A stretch of DNA of 64,000 nucleotides from Lentzea aerocolonigenes (GTDB lineage: Bacteria; Actinomycetota; Actinomycetes; Mycobacteriales; Pseudonocardiaceae). Numbering within the stretch: position 1 is the stretch's first letter; each line of letters starts with the position of its first letter. The notes under the pieces were generated by a model. The model was not told the origin of the DNA. It saw nothing but the letters and a program-made list of their open reading frames with translations, and searched no databases. The DNA is taken from the NCBI RefSeq assembly GCF_000974445.1, contig NZ_BBOJ01000004.1:248001-312000 (forward strand), read 5' to 3'. This document shows positions 10,072-17,555 of the stretch, piece by piece. A program made the translations under genes and the position numbers.

Positions 10072-10646
10072 CTCGTGCAGTCGCCGCTCTCCTGGTGATC
10101 TCCTGGATCCTGCTCGGCATGCCGGAGGTCACCGGGCTCGACGTGTGGGTGCACGACGTGATGCCACGGCCGGAATGGCTGCGAACGACTGCATACATCG
10201 TGGGCCTGGTCCTCGGGCCGACGATCGGGTGGGGCTTCGCGGCGGTGCTGTTCGTGCTCGCGTGGCGGCGGCGGGATCTGCGGTTGTGGAAGGCGTTGGC
10301 GTTGCACGCGCTGTGCTGCGCGACGTTGCTGACGCGCTGGCTGTTCGATCGTGTACGGCCGATTGAATACCATCTGCCGAGCTATCCCAGCGGGCACACG
10401 GTCGCCGTCGCGTCGGTCGGGTTCACGATGGTCGTGCTGGCGAAACGGGGCGTCCTGTGGGCCACGTTGGCGGTGCTCGTGGCCGGGTTCGCCAGGGTCG
10501 TGCTGGAGATGCACTGGGTCACCGACGTCATCGGCGCGGTGCTGGGTGTGACGGGCGTTGGTCTCGTGGCCGCACTGCTTCTGGGGTTGGTAACGTCGGG
10601 TCGTGAACTCGTGCCGCACCTCGTCAGACCCCGTCGTCGTCCGTGA
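10068..10646 (+). CDS. PAP2-family membrane phosphatase
   Basis: A 192-residue membrane protein with about five hydrophobic helices. The three PAP2 phosphatase motifs are visible: LFDRVRP, YPSGHT and [15 protein letters not shown], containing the conserved Arg, His and Asp. Such enzymes dephosphorylate lipid phosphates or undecaprenyl pyrophosphate at the membrane. The ATG overlaps the stop of the preceding gene, so translation is probably coupled. Its 3' end overlaps the assigned lipB start by about 44 bases. Confidence 0.88.
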   Translation: MTRAVAALLVISWILLGMPEVTGLDVWVHDVMPRPEWLRTTAYIVGLVLGPTIGWGFAAVLFVLAWRRRDLRLWKALALHALCCATLLTRWLFDRVRPIEYHLPSYPSGHTVAVASVGFTMVVLAKRGVLWATLAVLVAGFARVVLEMHWVTDVIGAVLGVTGVGLVAALLLGLVTSGRELVPHLVRPRRRP

Positions 10647-11331
10647 GCTGGGGCTCATCGACTACATGGCGGCGTGGGACCTCCAGAAGGAGATCGCGGA
10701 CGAGCGAGCCAAGAGCACCGGTCCCGACACGCTGCTGTTGCTCGAGCACCCGCCCGTCTACACCTGCGGCAGGCGCACTCTCGACGAGGAACGGCCGCGC
10801 GGTGGCGACACCCCGGTCATCGACGTCGACCGCGGCGGCAAGATCACCTGGCACGGCCCCGGTCAGCTGGTCGGCTACCCGATCGTCGGACTGGCCGAGC
10901 CGATCGACGTCGTGCAGTACGTGCGCCGCATCGAGCAAGGCCTGATCGACGTGTGCGACCAGCTCGGCGTGCACACCGGCCGGGTCGAGGGCCGCAGCGG
11001 CGTGTGGCTTCCCGCCGACGACCGCGGTCCGGAGCGCAAGGTCGCCGCCATCGGCATCCGCGTGCAGCGCGGCGTGACCATGCACGGCTTCGAGATCAAC
11101 TGCAACGCGAGCCTCGACGCGTTCGGCGACATCATCCCGTGCGGCATCAAGGACGCGGGTGTCGCTTCGCTCTCGCACGAGCTCGGCCGGGACGTCACCG
11201 TGGCCGAGGTGCTGCCGCTCGCCCGTGACGCTGTGCTCGCGGCGCTGGAGGGAACTCTCCCCCTGACGGACCGCACTTTGGCCCGCAGTGGCCCCGTCGC
11301 TCCCGGTATCACCTTCGCTAGCATTCCGTAG
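10603..11331 (+). CDS. lipB: Octanoyltransferase (lipoate biosynthesis)
   Basis: About 242 residues. LipB moves octanoyl groups from ACP to lipoyl domains such as those of the E2 encoded 1.5 kb upstream. The signature [19 protein letters not shown], the lysine in [10 protein letters not shown] and the nucleophile cysteine in [14 protein letters not shown] are present. The exact start is uncertain because the GTG used here overlaps the PAP2 gene; a later start near [10 protein letters not shown] is possible. lipA normally follows lipB in related actinobacteria but is missing here. Confidence 0.93.
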   Translation: MNSCRTSSDPVVVRELGLIDYMAAWDLQKEIADERAKSTGPDTLLLLEHPPVYTCGRRTLDEERPRGGDTPVIDVDRGGKITWHGPGQLVGYPIVGLAEPIDVVQYVRRIEQGLIDVCDQLGVHTGRVEGRSGVWLPADDRGPERKVAAIGIRVQRGVTMHGFEINCNASLDAFGDIIPCGIKDAGVASLSHELGRDVTVAEVLPLARDAVLAALEGTLPLTDRTLARSGPVAPGITFASIP

Positions 11332-11373
11332 CCCCGCGGCGGGGAACTGCGGGATTTCGGAGGAGGGTGCGTC

Positions 11374-11904
11374 GTGAGGCTTTCTCGACGCCAGGTGTTC
11401 ACGGCTGCCGGTATCGCGGCGATCACGTCATTCGGTGCTTCATCTGGTGCGGCGGCGGCACCAGGAGAAGTCCCCGGAGATGTCCTAGGAGATGTCACCG
11501 CACCGGTGCGCACGTGGAGTGGCGAGATCCAGGTCAGCGACTGGGAGCAGTACTACCTCGGGCTCGACGGCGGGGCGCACCAGAAGGCGCTGACCGCATT
11601 CGGTATCCCGCATCAGGACGGCGTTCGCGCCGACGAGCCGTACCTGATGGTGCCGGTCGAGTCCGTCCGGCGGGCCGCGCTCGAGTTCGGTGACCACGCG
11701 GCTGCCGACGTGTTGCGCGACCGCTTCCAGCTCGACTCGCCGTCCATGCTCGGGCGCGGACTGAAGCTGGTGCTCGGACAGGACGGGCTGGAGCAGCGCT
11801 ACCTCGACGACCCGGCGCTCCAGCTGCGGTACATCGGATATCGGCGGCCCTTCGCGAAGCACGTGATGCCGATGCCGGCTGCTGTTCGCAAAGCGCTCGT
11901 CTGA
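11374..11904 (+). CDS. Tat-exported hypothetical protein
   Basis: A 176-residue protein with a twin-arginine signal (MRLSRRQVFTAAGIAAITSF) and a probable cleavage after SSGAAAAP. The mature part has no motif I recognise; it includes WEQYYLGLDGGAHQKAL and ends with a basic MPMPAAVRKALV. The GTG start follows CGGAGGAGGGTGCGTC. It is the last gene before the palindromic repeat that separates conserved chromosome from the biosynthetic cluster. It could be a phage- or island-related cargo gene or an ordinary envelope protein. Confidence 0.65.
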   Translation: MRLSRRQVFTAAGIAAITSFGASSGAAAAPGEVPGDVLGDVTAPVRTWSGEIQVSDWEQYYLGLDGGAHQKALTAFGIPHQDGVRADEPYLMVPVESVRRAALEFGDHAAADVLRDRFQLDSPSMLGRGLKLVLGQDGLEQRYLDDPALQLRYIGYRRPFAKHVMPMPAAVRKALV

Positions 11905-11986
11905 CCCTCGATATCCAGCGTCACGCCGAGCAAGCGTCGCACCACGACCTCACGGCGGAGTACGCGGCGCTCGGATACACCAGTAT

Positions 11987-12088
11987 CCAATATATCGGCG
12001 CCCCCCTTAGCAACGAGTCTTTTGACTTCGTCCGCAAAAGACTCGTTGCAAAGGGCAGGCGGTGTGTCGGCGGTGGCGATATATCAGA
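11987..12088. repeat. Palindromic hairpin element with ATATATC ends at the cluster border
   Basis: A perfect 14-bp inverted repeat (GCAACGAGTCTTTT at 12010-12023 and its complement at 12036-12049) surrounds the 12-base loop GACTTCGTCCGC. The loop is the exact complement of the loop in the hairpin at 4.75 kb. The element is flanked by CCAATATATCGGCG (11987-12000) and GGCGATATATCAG (12076-12088). The right end overlaps the stop codon of the F420-type oxidoreductase gene. It may also act as a terminator for that gene. It lies exactly at the change from housekeeping to cluster genes. Confidence 0.65.
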
Positions 12089-13013
12089 ACTGGGGCGCTA
12101 CGTCCGAGGCGATCTCGGTGATGTGGTCGAGGTCGGCCAGGTCGAGGATCTGCAGGTAGACGCGCTGCACGCCGGTCGCGTCACGCCAGGCGCCGATGCG
12201 GTCGACGATCTCGGCGGGGCTGCCGCACAGGCCGTTCTGCTTGAGCTCGTCGACCTCGCGGCCGATCACGGCGGCGCGGCGGGCGACATCGGCGTCGGTG
12301 CGGCCGACGCACGCGACCAGAGCGACCGAGCGGGTGATCTCGCGCGGGTCGCGGCCCATCTCGGCGCAGGCTGCGTCGACGCGGGCGTACTGCTCCACGG
12401 CGGCGTCGAGGCCGACGAACGGCAGGTTGAACTCGGTGGCGTACGTCGCGGCCAGCGCCGGGGTCCGACGCGCGCCCATGCCGCCGATCAGCACCGGGAC
12501 GCGTTCCTGCGCGGGCTTGGGCAGCGCCGGTGAGTCGGTCAGGGTGTAGTGCTTGCCCTCGAACGAGAACGTGCCGCCGACCGGGGTCTCCCACAGGCCG
12601 GTGATGATCGCGAGCTGCTCCTCGTAGCGCTCGAACCGGGCTCCCAGCGTCGGGAACGGGATCCCGTACGCGGTGTGCTCGGCCTCGTACCAACCAGCGC
12701 CGATGCCGAACTCGACCCGGCCGCCGGACATCTGGTCGACCTGGGCGACGCTGATGGCGAGCGGGCCGGGGTACCGGAACGTCGCGGCCGTCATCAGCGT
12801 GCCCAGGCGGATCGTCGTCGTGTCGCGGGCGAGTCCGGCGAACGTGATCCACGGGTCCGTCGGGCCGGGCAGTCCGTCGACCGACCCCATCTTGAGGTAG
12901 TGGTCGGAGCGGAAGAAAGCGCCGTACCCGGCGTCCTCGGCGGTCCTGGCCACGCGGAGCAGGTCGTCGTAGCTCGCCCCCTGCTGGGGCTCGGTGAAGA
13001 TGCGCAGTTCCAC
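12084..13013 (-). CDS. LLM-class (F420-dependent type) oxidoreductase
   Basis: A 309-residue luciferase-like TIM-barrel protein. The N-terminus MELRIFTEPQQGASYDDLL, the segment GYGAFFRSDHYLKMG and the EFGIGAGWYEAEHTAYGIPFP motif are typical of F420-binding LLM enzymes. Such proteins do hydride transfer or, with FMN, oxygenation; in aromatic polyketide pathways they act on ketones or quinones. It is the last gene of a leftward unit starting with the ABM monooxygenase at 14.3 kb. Its stop codon is inside a GATATATC palindrome. Cofactor choice is inferred. Confidence 0.82.
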   Translation of the reverse strand: MELRIFTEPQQGASYDDLLRVARTAEDAGYGAFFRSDHYLKMGSVDGLPGPTDPWITFAGLARDTTTIRLGTLMTAATFRYPGPLAISVAQVDQMSGGRVEFGIGAGWYEAEHTAYGIPFPTLGARFERYEEQLAIITGLWETPVGGTFSFEGKHYTLTDSPALPKPAQERVPVLIGGMGARRTPALAATYATEFNLPFVGLDAAVEQYARVDAACAEMGRDPREITRSVALVACVGRTDADVARRAAVIGREVDELKQNGLCGSPAEIVDRIGAWRDATGVQRVYLQILDLADLDHITEIASDVAPQF

Positions 13014-13060
13014 GACGAAGAACTTAGTCGTGCGAACGATGTCAGGCCCAGTTGAGACAG

Positions 13061-14044
13061 CTACCCGAACCGCGGGGCGGGGGCGGCGGCACCGTCCGAG
13101 GTGAAGACGCCGCGCGCTACGAGATGCGGGTGCGAAACAGCTTCTTCCAGCGTCAGCACCGGGGTCACGCAGGCGTCGGTGTCACCGAACACCTCCGCCC
13201 ACTCGTCCCGCGTGCGACTCAGGAACGCCTCCGCGAACACCTTGCGCAGCAACGGCCACGAGGCGCGGTCCATCTGCTCCGGCAGGTCGGAGAGCCCCAG
13301 GCCGGCCACCAGCAACGCGTAGAACTGCGGCTCCAGCGACCCGACGGCGACCGAACGACCGTCCAGGCACTCGTAGATCGCGTAGAACGGGCACCCGCCG
13401 TCGAGCAGGTTCGCGTCCGGCGCGTCCTCCCACACCGACTGCGCCTTCATCGACCAGATCATCTGCGCCAGCGACGCCACACCGTCGACGATCGCCGCGT
13501 CGACGACCTGGCCGCGGCCGGTGCGCTGCCGTTCCCACAACGCCGCCAGCACACCCAGCACCAGGTACAGCGATCCGCCGCCGAAGTCGCCGACGAGGTT
13601 CAGCGGCGGCTTGCCGATCGCGTGCAGCACACCGGTCACCGACAGGTAGTTGATGTCGTGCCCCGCCCGCTGAGCCAACGGTCCGGACTGCCCCCACCCG
13701 GTCATCCGCGCGTAGATCAGACCGGGGTTGACGGCCAGGCAGTCGGAAGGGCCGAGACCGAGCCGTTCCAGCACACCGGGACGGAAGCCCTCGATCACCA
13801 CGTCGGCGGACGCGATCAGCGACAGCACCGAGGCACGGCCGTCGGCGGACTTCAGGTCCGCCGACACCGAACGCCTGCCGCGCAACAGGAAGTCGCGGGA
13901 GGCGTCCGGCACCACGGACAGCCCGCCGGACGGACGCTCGACGCGCACGACCTCCGCGCCGAGGTCCGCGAGCAGCATCGCACCGTGCGGACCGGGCCCG
14001 ATGCCACCGAACTCGACGACGAGAAGACCTTCCAGAGGAGCCAT
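13061..14044 (-). CDS. Alpha-methylacyl-CoA racemase-like CoA-transferase family III protein
   Basis: 327 residues of the CaiB/BaiF superfamily. The segments [32 protein letters not shown] and [18 protein letters not shown] match alpha-methylacyl-CoA racemases; the His and Asp of the catalytic pair (GHDIN and GDFGGG) are present. Racemases epimerise 2-methylacyl-CoA thioesters, so a role in setting the stereocentre of a branched starter such as 2-methylbutyryl-CoA is plausible (inference). The protein stops at PAPRFG, about 25-30 residues before the family end. Its start overlaps the ABM stop (ATGA). Confidence 0.8.
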   Translation of the reverse strand: MAPLEGLLVVEFGGIGPGPHGAMLLADLGAEVVRVERPSGGLSVVPDASRDFLLRGRRSVSADLKSADGRASVLSLIASADVVIEGFRPGVLERLGLGPSDCLAVNPGLIYARMTGWGQSGPLAQRAGHDINYLSVTGVLHAIGKPPLNLVGDFGGGSLYLVLGVLAALWERQRTGRGQVVDAAIVDGVASLAQMIWSMKAQSVWEDAPDANLLDGGCPFYAIYECLDGRSVAVGSLEPQFYALLVAGLGLSDLPEQMDRASWPLLRKVFAEAFLSRTRDEWAEVFGDTDACVTPVLTLEEAVSHPHLVARGVFTSDGAAAPAPRFG

Positions 14045-14346
14045 CAGGCTTCACCAGAAGATTCGAACGAGAGACGCGGGGCGAAGATCGCACCGGACGA
14101 CTCGGCCAGACCGCGCATCGCCTTGGCGTGGTTGCCGAAGTCCGGGTGCGCCAACGCGGCGCGCAGAGCGTCGGCGCTCTCCCACAACGCGATGTTGACG
14201 TACGAGGCCGGGTCGTCGAGCTGGCGCGACAGCGTGTACTTGATCAGGCCCGGTTGCGCCCGCAGGAACGCCGCCGTCTCGTCGAAGGCCTTCTCGAACT
14301 CCTCGGGGTCACCGGTGAGCGTGAAGCGGTTGACGAACGTGATCAT
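14044..14346 (-). CDS. Antibiotic biosynthesis monooxygenase (ABM) domain protein
   Basis: A 100-residue dimeric alpha/beta-barrel protein of the ABM family ([54 protein letters not shown]). The family includes cofactor-independent anthrone oxygenases such as ActVA-ORF6 that turn anthrones into quinones. The start follows CTGGAGGGGCC. It heads a leftward unit with the racemase and the LLM oxidoreductase, and shares a divergent promoter with the PF04199 cyclase gene. Confidence 0.85.
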   Translation of the reverse strand: MITFVNRFTLTGDPEEFEKAFDETAAFLRAQPGLIKYTLSRQLDDPASYVNIALWESADALRAALAHPDFGNHAKAMRGLAESSGAIFAPRLSFESSGEA

Positions 14347-14395
14347 GGCCCCTCCAGAAACGGTGTCAGCTGAGGAAAACCATGCACACCGCGTC

Positions 14396-14427
14396 TTGAG
14401 ACGTGCTCAAGGAACGCCCGCCAGGCT
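14396..14427. promoter_or_regulatory. Putative SARP box between ABM and cyclase genes
   Basis: Heptamers TTGAGAC (14396-14402) and TCAAGGA (14407-14413) are 11 bp apart, start to start. Exactly 8 bp later lies CAGGCT as a weak -10, and the cyclase ATG follows within 8 bases, so the message may be leaderless. Because TTGAG/CTCAA is an inverted pair, the complementary strand also reads TTGAGCA-N4-TCAAGAC toward the ABM gene. The 11-bp spacing with 8 bp to the -10 is the known SARP operator layout; which SARP binds is not known. Confidence 0.55.
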
Positions 14428-14434
14428 CAGCACC

Positions 14435-15211
14435 ATGCGCATCATCGATCTGTCTTCCCACATTGACGCATCCGCGTACGAAGCGGACCCGGTGACGCAC
14501 GAGGTGCTCACGGCCGCCCAGGGTGCCGAACACATGGCCGAGCAGCTCAAGGCACGGCTGGGCATCGAGTTCGACGTGTCCGTGCTGCGGGACTCTGAGT
14601 TCCTCACGCTGGACCGGATCAGCCTCACCTCCCACACCGGCACGCACGTGGACGCCCCGAGCCACTACGGCTCGAAAACCACGTACGGCAACGGAATTCC
14701 GCGCCACATCGACGAGATGCCGCTGGAGTGGTTCCACAACCCCGGCGTGAAGCTCGACGTCCGCGGCCACGGCACCGGCGTCATCGGCCCGGACGTCCTC
14801 GAAAAGGAGTTCGCCCGCATCGGCTACACGCCGAAGCCCATGGACGTCGTCATCCTCGACACCGGCGCCGCCGAGCACGCGGGCACCCAGACCTACTTCA
14901 CCGACTACACCGGCCTCGACGGCCCGGCCACGAACCTGTTGCTGGACCTCGGGGTCAAGGTGATCGGCACCGACGCGTTCAGCCTCGACGCACCGTTCCC
15001 CGACATCGTCAAGCGGTACCTCACGACCAAGGACGAGAGCGTGCTGTGGCCCGCGCACTTCGCCGGCCGCGACCGCGAGTACTGCCAGATCGAACGCCTC
15101 AGCAACCTGGAGGCGTTGCCGGACTTCGGTTTCACCGTCGTCGCGTTCCCGGTCAAGATCAAGGGTGCCGGCGCAGGCTGGACCAGGGCCGTCGCCCTGC
15201 TCGACGACTAG
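14435..15211 (+). CDS. PF04199-type polyketide cyclase / kynurenine-formamidase-like protein
   Basis: A 258-residue metal-dependent cyclase-family protein. It starts MRIIDLSSHID and contains the metal motif HTGTHVDAPSHY and the later VVILDTGAAEHAG and VIGTDAFSLDAPFP segments. Members act as formamidases or, in aromatic polyketide clusters (oxytetracycline, mithramycin), as later-ring cyclases. A cyclase role is inferred from the location. No Shine-Dalgarno is seen; the SARP box and -10 stand directly before the ATG, supporting leaderless translation. Confidence 0.85.
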   Translation: MRIIDLSSHIDASAYEADPVTHEVLTAAQGAEHMAEQLKARLGIEFDVSVLRDSEFLTLDRISLTSHTGTHVDAPSHYGSKTTYGNGIPRHIDEMPLEWFHNPGVKLDVRGHGTGVIGPDVLEKEFARIGYTPKPMDVVILDTGAAEHAGTQTYFTDYTGLDGPATNLLLDLGVKVIGTDAFSLDAPFPDIVKRYLTTKDESVLWPAHFAGRDREYCQIERLSNLEALPDFGFTVVAFPVKIKGAGAGWTRAVALLDD

Positions 15212-15227
15212 CTCTCAAGTGAGAGCT
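15210..15227. promoter_or_regulatory. 18-bp inverted repeat at the cyclase stop codon
   Basis: AGCTCTCA-AG-TGAGAGCT is a perfect 8-bp inverted repeat that begins inside the cyclase TAG stop. It lies 27 bases before a possible 18-codon ORF. There is no T-run, so it is more likely an operator or processing hairpin than a terminator; chance is possible. Confidence 0.35.
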
Positions 15228-15253
15228 GAATCACCAAACCTACCGTGAAAGCC

Positions 15254-15310
15254 ATGGACAGCAACGAGCCACCCGAGAACGAAGACCACATCGTCCGCGG
15301 CATCGACTAG
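15254..15310 (+). CDS. Possible 18-residue mini-ORF
   Basis: ATG to TAG encodes MDSNEPPENEDHIVRGID, an acidic 18-residue peptide. It lies between the cyclase gene and a strong terminator whose stem begins 11 bases after the stop. Only the weak upstream GTGAAAGCC could serve as a ribosome site. It may be a real short peptide, the remnant of a decayed gene, or chance. Nothing in the sequence gives a function. Confidence 0.25.
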   Translation: MDSNEPPENEDHIVRGID

Positions 15311-15320
15311 AAGCCGCCAA

Positions 15321-15349
15321 AGGGCCGCCCTCCCGGAGAGGGCGGCCCT
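15321..15349. terminator. Bidirectional terminator between cyclase unit and PKS operon
   Basis: A perfect 12-bp stem, AGGGCCGCCCTC with its complement, closes the five-base loop CCGGA and is followed by TTTAT on the plus strand. It ends the rightward cyclase transcript and also lies just beyond the stop of the leftward PKS operon (transacylase gene). Confidence 0.85.
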
Positions 15350-15359
15350 TTTATACCTC

Positions 15360-16277
15360 CTAGACCAGCCGAGCCCGAGCCGCCTCAACGGAATCGGACG
15401 CGTCCAGCAACGGCATCACCTGGGAAGCACCGTGCCGCACGGCCTTCGTGCGACGCGCGAACGACGTCAGCGTCTGCCCCGGCCCTGCCTCCACCAGCAG
15501 CACGTCGTACATCGCCAGCAGGTCGTTCAGCGCCGGTCCGAAGTAGACGGCGTCGGTCAGTTGCCGCGTCCAGAACCGCGGCGACAGCGCGTCCTGCGGA
15601 GTCATCAACGTGCCCGTGTAACCGGAGTACACGGGCATCCGGGGTACGGAAGGCGAGACGTTCCACGCCGCCAGCGCCTCGTCCACGGCGGGCTGCATCG
15701 CCGGGCTGTGGAACGGCGTGGTGGCGGGCACGGTCACCACGACGAACTCGTCCGCCTCCAACCGCGCGCGAACCGCGGCCAGCGGTTCATCCGATCCCGC
15801 CAGCATCGTCTGCCGGGCGGAGTTCACCGCCGCGATCGCCACGTCGCCTTCCAGGTACGGCATCAGCTCCGCCTCGGACGCCGCCACCGCCAGCATCCCG
15901 CCGGACGGGATCGACACGGCCGACACCACCCGGTCTCGCACCAGCGAAACGGCGTCCTCCAACGAGAAAACGCCCGCCAGCGTCGCCGCGACGACCTCGC
16001 CGGCGGAGTGCCCGATCAACGCGACGGGCTTGACGCCCCACGACAGGACCATGCGCCCCAGCGCGTAGTCGAGCGCGAACAGCAACGGCTGCGCGCGGGA
16101 CACGTGGTCGACGTCGGCCCCGGACAACCAGTCGTCACAGGCGACCGAGCCGACCTCGCCGAACAGCTCGAACACCTCGTCGACCACCGAGGTGAACACG
16201 GCGTCCGTGCCGTACAGGGACGCCGCCATCCGCGGGTACTGCGACCCCTGCCCGGGAAACATCAGTGCTACGTCCAC
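15360..16277 (-). CDS. Malonyl-CoA:ACP transacylase-type acyltransferase
   Basis: A 305-residue AT/FabD protein that loads acyl groups onto ACP. MFPGQGSQYPRM, the nucleophile elbow GHSAGE (S91), the arginine in LVRDRV and the histidine in TTPFHSPAM are present. It is the last gene of the leftward PKS operon. In type II systems with non-acetate starters (R1128, trioxacarcin) a dedicated acyltransferase accompanies a KASIII, sometimes acting as an editing thioesterase; both roles are possible here. A hairpin separates it from the KS-beta gene. Confidence 0.9.
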   Translation of the reverse strand: MDVALMFPGQGSQYPRMAASLYGTDAVFTSVVDEVFELFGEVGSVACDDWLSGADVDHVSRAQPLLFALDYALGRMVLSWGVKPVALIGHSAGEVVAATLAGVFSLEDAVSLVRDRVVSAVSIPSGGMLAVAASEAELMPYLEGDVAIAAVNSARQTMLAGSDEPLAAVRARLEADEFVVVTVPATTPFHSPAMQPAVDEALAAWNVSPSVPRMPVYSGYTGTLMTPQDALSPRFWTRQLTDAVYFGPALNDLLAMYDVLLVEAGPGQTLTSFARRTKAVRHGASQVMPLLDASDSVEAARARLV

Positions 16278-16297
16278 AAGAAGCCTCCATAAAGCGA

Positions 16298-16329
16298 CAG
16301 GGGCCGCGAGGAAGACCTCACGACCCCTG
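16298..16329 (-). terminator. Imperfect hairpin between KS-beta and transacylase genes
   Basis: CAGGGG at 16298 pairs with CCCCTG at 16324, and inner CG and GAGG/CCTC pairs continue the stem around AAGA with two mismatches. It lies in the 63-base gap within the operon, so it may attenuate expression of the last gene or stabilise the upstream message rather than end transcription. Confidence 0.45.
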
Positions 16330-16340
16330 TGCGGGTGACA

Positions 16341-17555
16341 TCACCTGTACTCGCGAACCACCATGGCGGAGTTGAAGCCGCCCTTGCCGCGCCCGAGCAC
16401 CAGAGCGGCCTTCACCTTGCCGTGCCGCGCCTCGTTCATCACGAGGTCGATCTCGTACTCCGGCACGGGGTTCTCGACGTTGACGGTCGGCGGGATCGCG
16501 CTCCAGTAGATGGAGAGGATCGCCGACGCCACGTCCAGGGACCCGCCACCGGCGAACAGGCGGCCCGTCATGGTCTTCGGGGCCGTCACCGGCACGCCGA
16601 ACGGCCCGAAGATGCCCTTGATCGCCTCGGCCTCCGCCTTGTCGAGCTCGGGAATCCCCGCCGCGTCGGCGAACACGACGTCGATCTCCGAGGCGTCCAT
16701 GCCGGCGTCGCGCAACGCCAGCTCGGCCGCCCGCTTCAGCCCCGGCTCCCGCGAGGGCATCCGCGAGTCGAACGTCGAGGCGTACCCGACGATCTCGCCG
16801 TAGACGCGGGTGCCGGGACGCTCGGCCGCCGACTCCGGCGTCTCCAGCACCATGATCGCGCCGCCCTCACCGCAGACGTACCCGGAGGCGTCGCGGTCGA
16901 ACGGCAGGTAGGCCCGACGCGGGTTGTTGTTGCGGGACAACGAACCCGATGCCTGGTGCGCCACCCACGCCCACGGGCACAGCGAGGAGTCCATGCCGCC
17001 GGTCAGCGCGAGCTTGACGCCCTTGCGCAGCTGACGGCGGGCGTGCCCGATGGAGTCGATGCCACCGGCCTGCTCGGACACCACCACCGCACCCGGACCG
17101 CGCGTGCCGTGGCGGATCGAGATCTGGCCGGTGTTGACCGCGTAGAACCACGCGAACGACTGGTACGCCGAGACGTACTCCGGCCCCTGGTGCCACAGCT
17201 TCTGCAGCTCCCGCTGACCGAACTCGTACCCGCCCGCCGTCGCCGCGGTGATCACCGCGATGTCGGTGTCCGGGATGTCGTTCGGCTGCACACCCGCGCC
17301 GCGCAACGCCCAGTCCGTGCCCACCAGCGTCAACCGCGTCATGTGGTCCGTCTGCGGCAGCAGCCGGCCCTGCAGGTGCCGGCCTGCCTCGAAGCCCGGC
17401 ACCTCACCGGCGATCTTCGCCCAGTAGTTGGCACTGTCGAACCGGGTGATCGGCTTGATCGCCGCCTCACCGTGCAGGGTCGCCCGCCAGTACGCGGTCG
17501 GCCCCAGCCCGTTCGGCGACGCGATGCCGATTCCCGTCACCACCGCCCGAGTCAC
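16341..17555 (-). CDS. Type II PKS ketosynthase beta / chain length factor
   Basis: 404 residues. This partner of KS-alpha sets polyketide chain length and supplies the starter by decarboxylation. The thiolase fold is complete (VTRAVVTGIGIASPNGLG at the start, GYVCGEGGAIMVLE, MTGRLFAGGGSLDVASAI), but the active cysteine is replaced by glutamine in VVVSEQAGGID (about Q162), which defines KS-beta. The GTG start overlaps the KS-alpha TGA stop (GTGA), so the two subunits are translationally coupled, as expected for a heterodimer. Confidence 0.96.
   Translation of the reverse strand: MTRAVVTGIGIASPNGLGPTAYWRATLHGEAAIKPITRFDSANYWAKIAGEVPGFEAGRHLQGRLLPQTDHMTRLTLVGTDWALRGAGVQPNDIPDTDIAVITAATAGGYEFGQRELQKLWHQGPEYVSAYQSFAWFYAVNTGQISIRHGTRGPGAVVVSEQAGGIDSIGHARRQLRKGVKLALTGGMDSSLCPWAWVAHQASGSLSRNNNPRRAYLPFDRDASGYVCGEGGAIMVLETPESAAERPGTRVYGEIVGYASTFDSRMPSREPGLKRAAELALRDAGMDASEIDVVFADAAGIPELDKAEAEAIKGIFGPFGVPVTAPKTMTGRLFAGGGSLDVASAILSIYWSAIPPTVNVENPVPEYEIDLVMNEARHGKVKAALVLGRGKGGFNSAMVVREYR

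Noticed and set aside
13052-14434. Apparent in-frame upstream extension of the PF04199 cyclase (over 450 extra residues).
   Set aside because: The extension is the antisense of the racemase and ABM genes and has shadow composition; homology begins at MRIIDLSSHID.
16298-16329. Full terminator splitting the PKS operon.
   Set aside because: The stem has two internal mismatches and no T-run, so read-through into the transacylase gene is likely; listed only as a hairpin.
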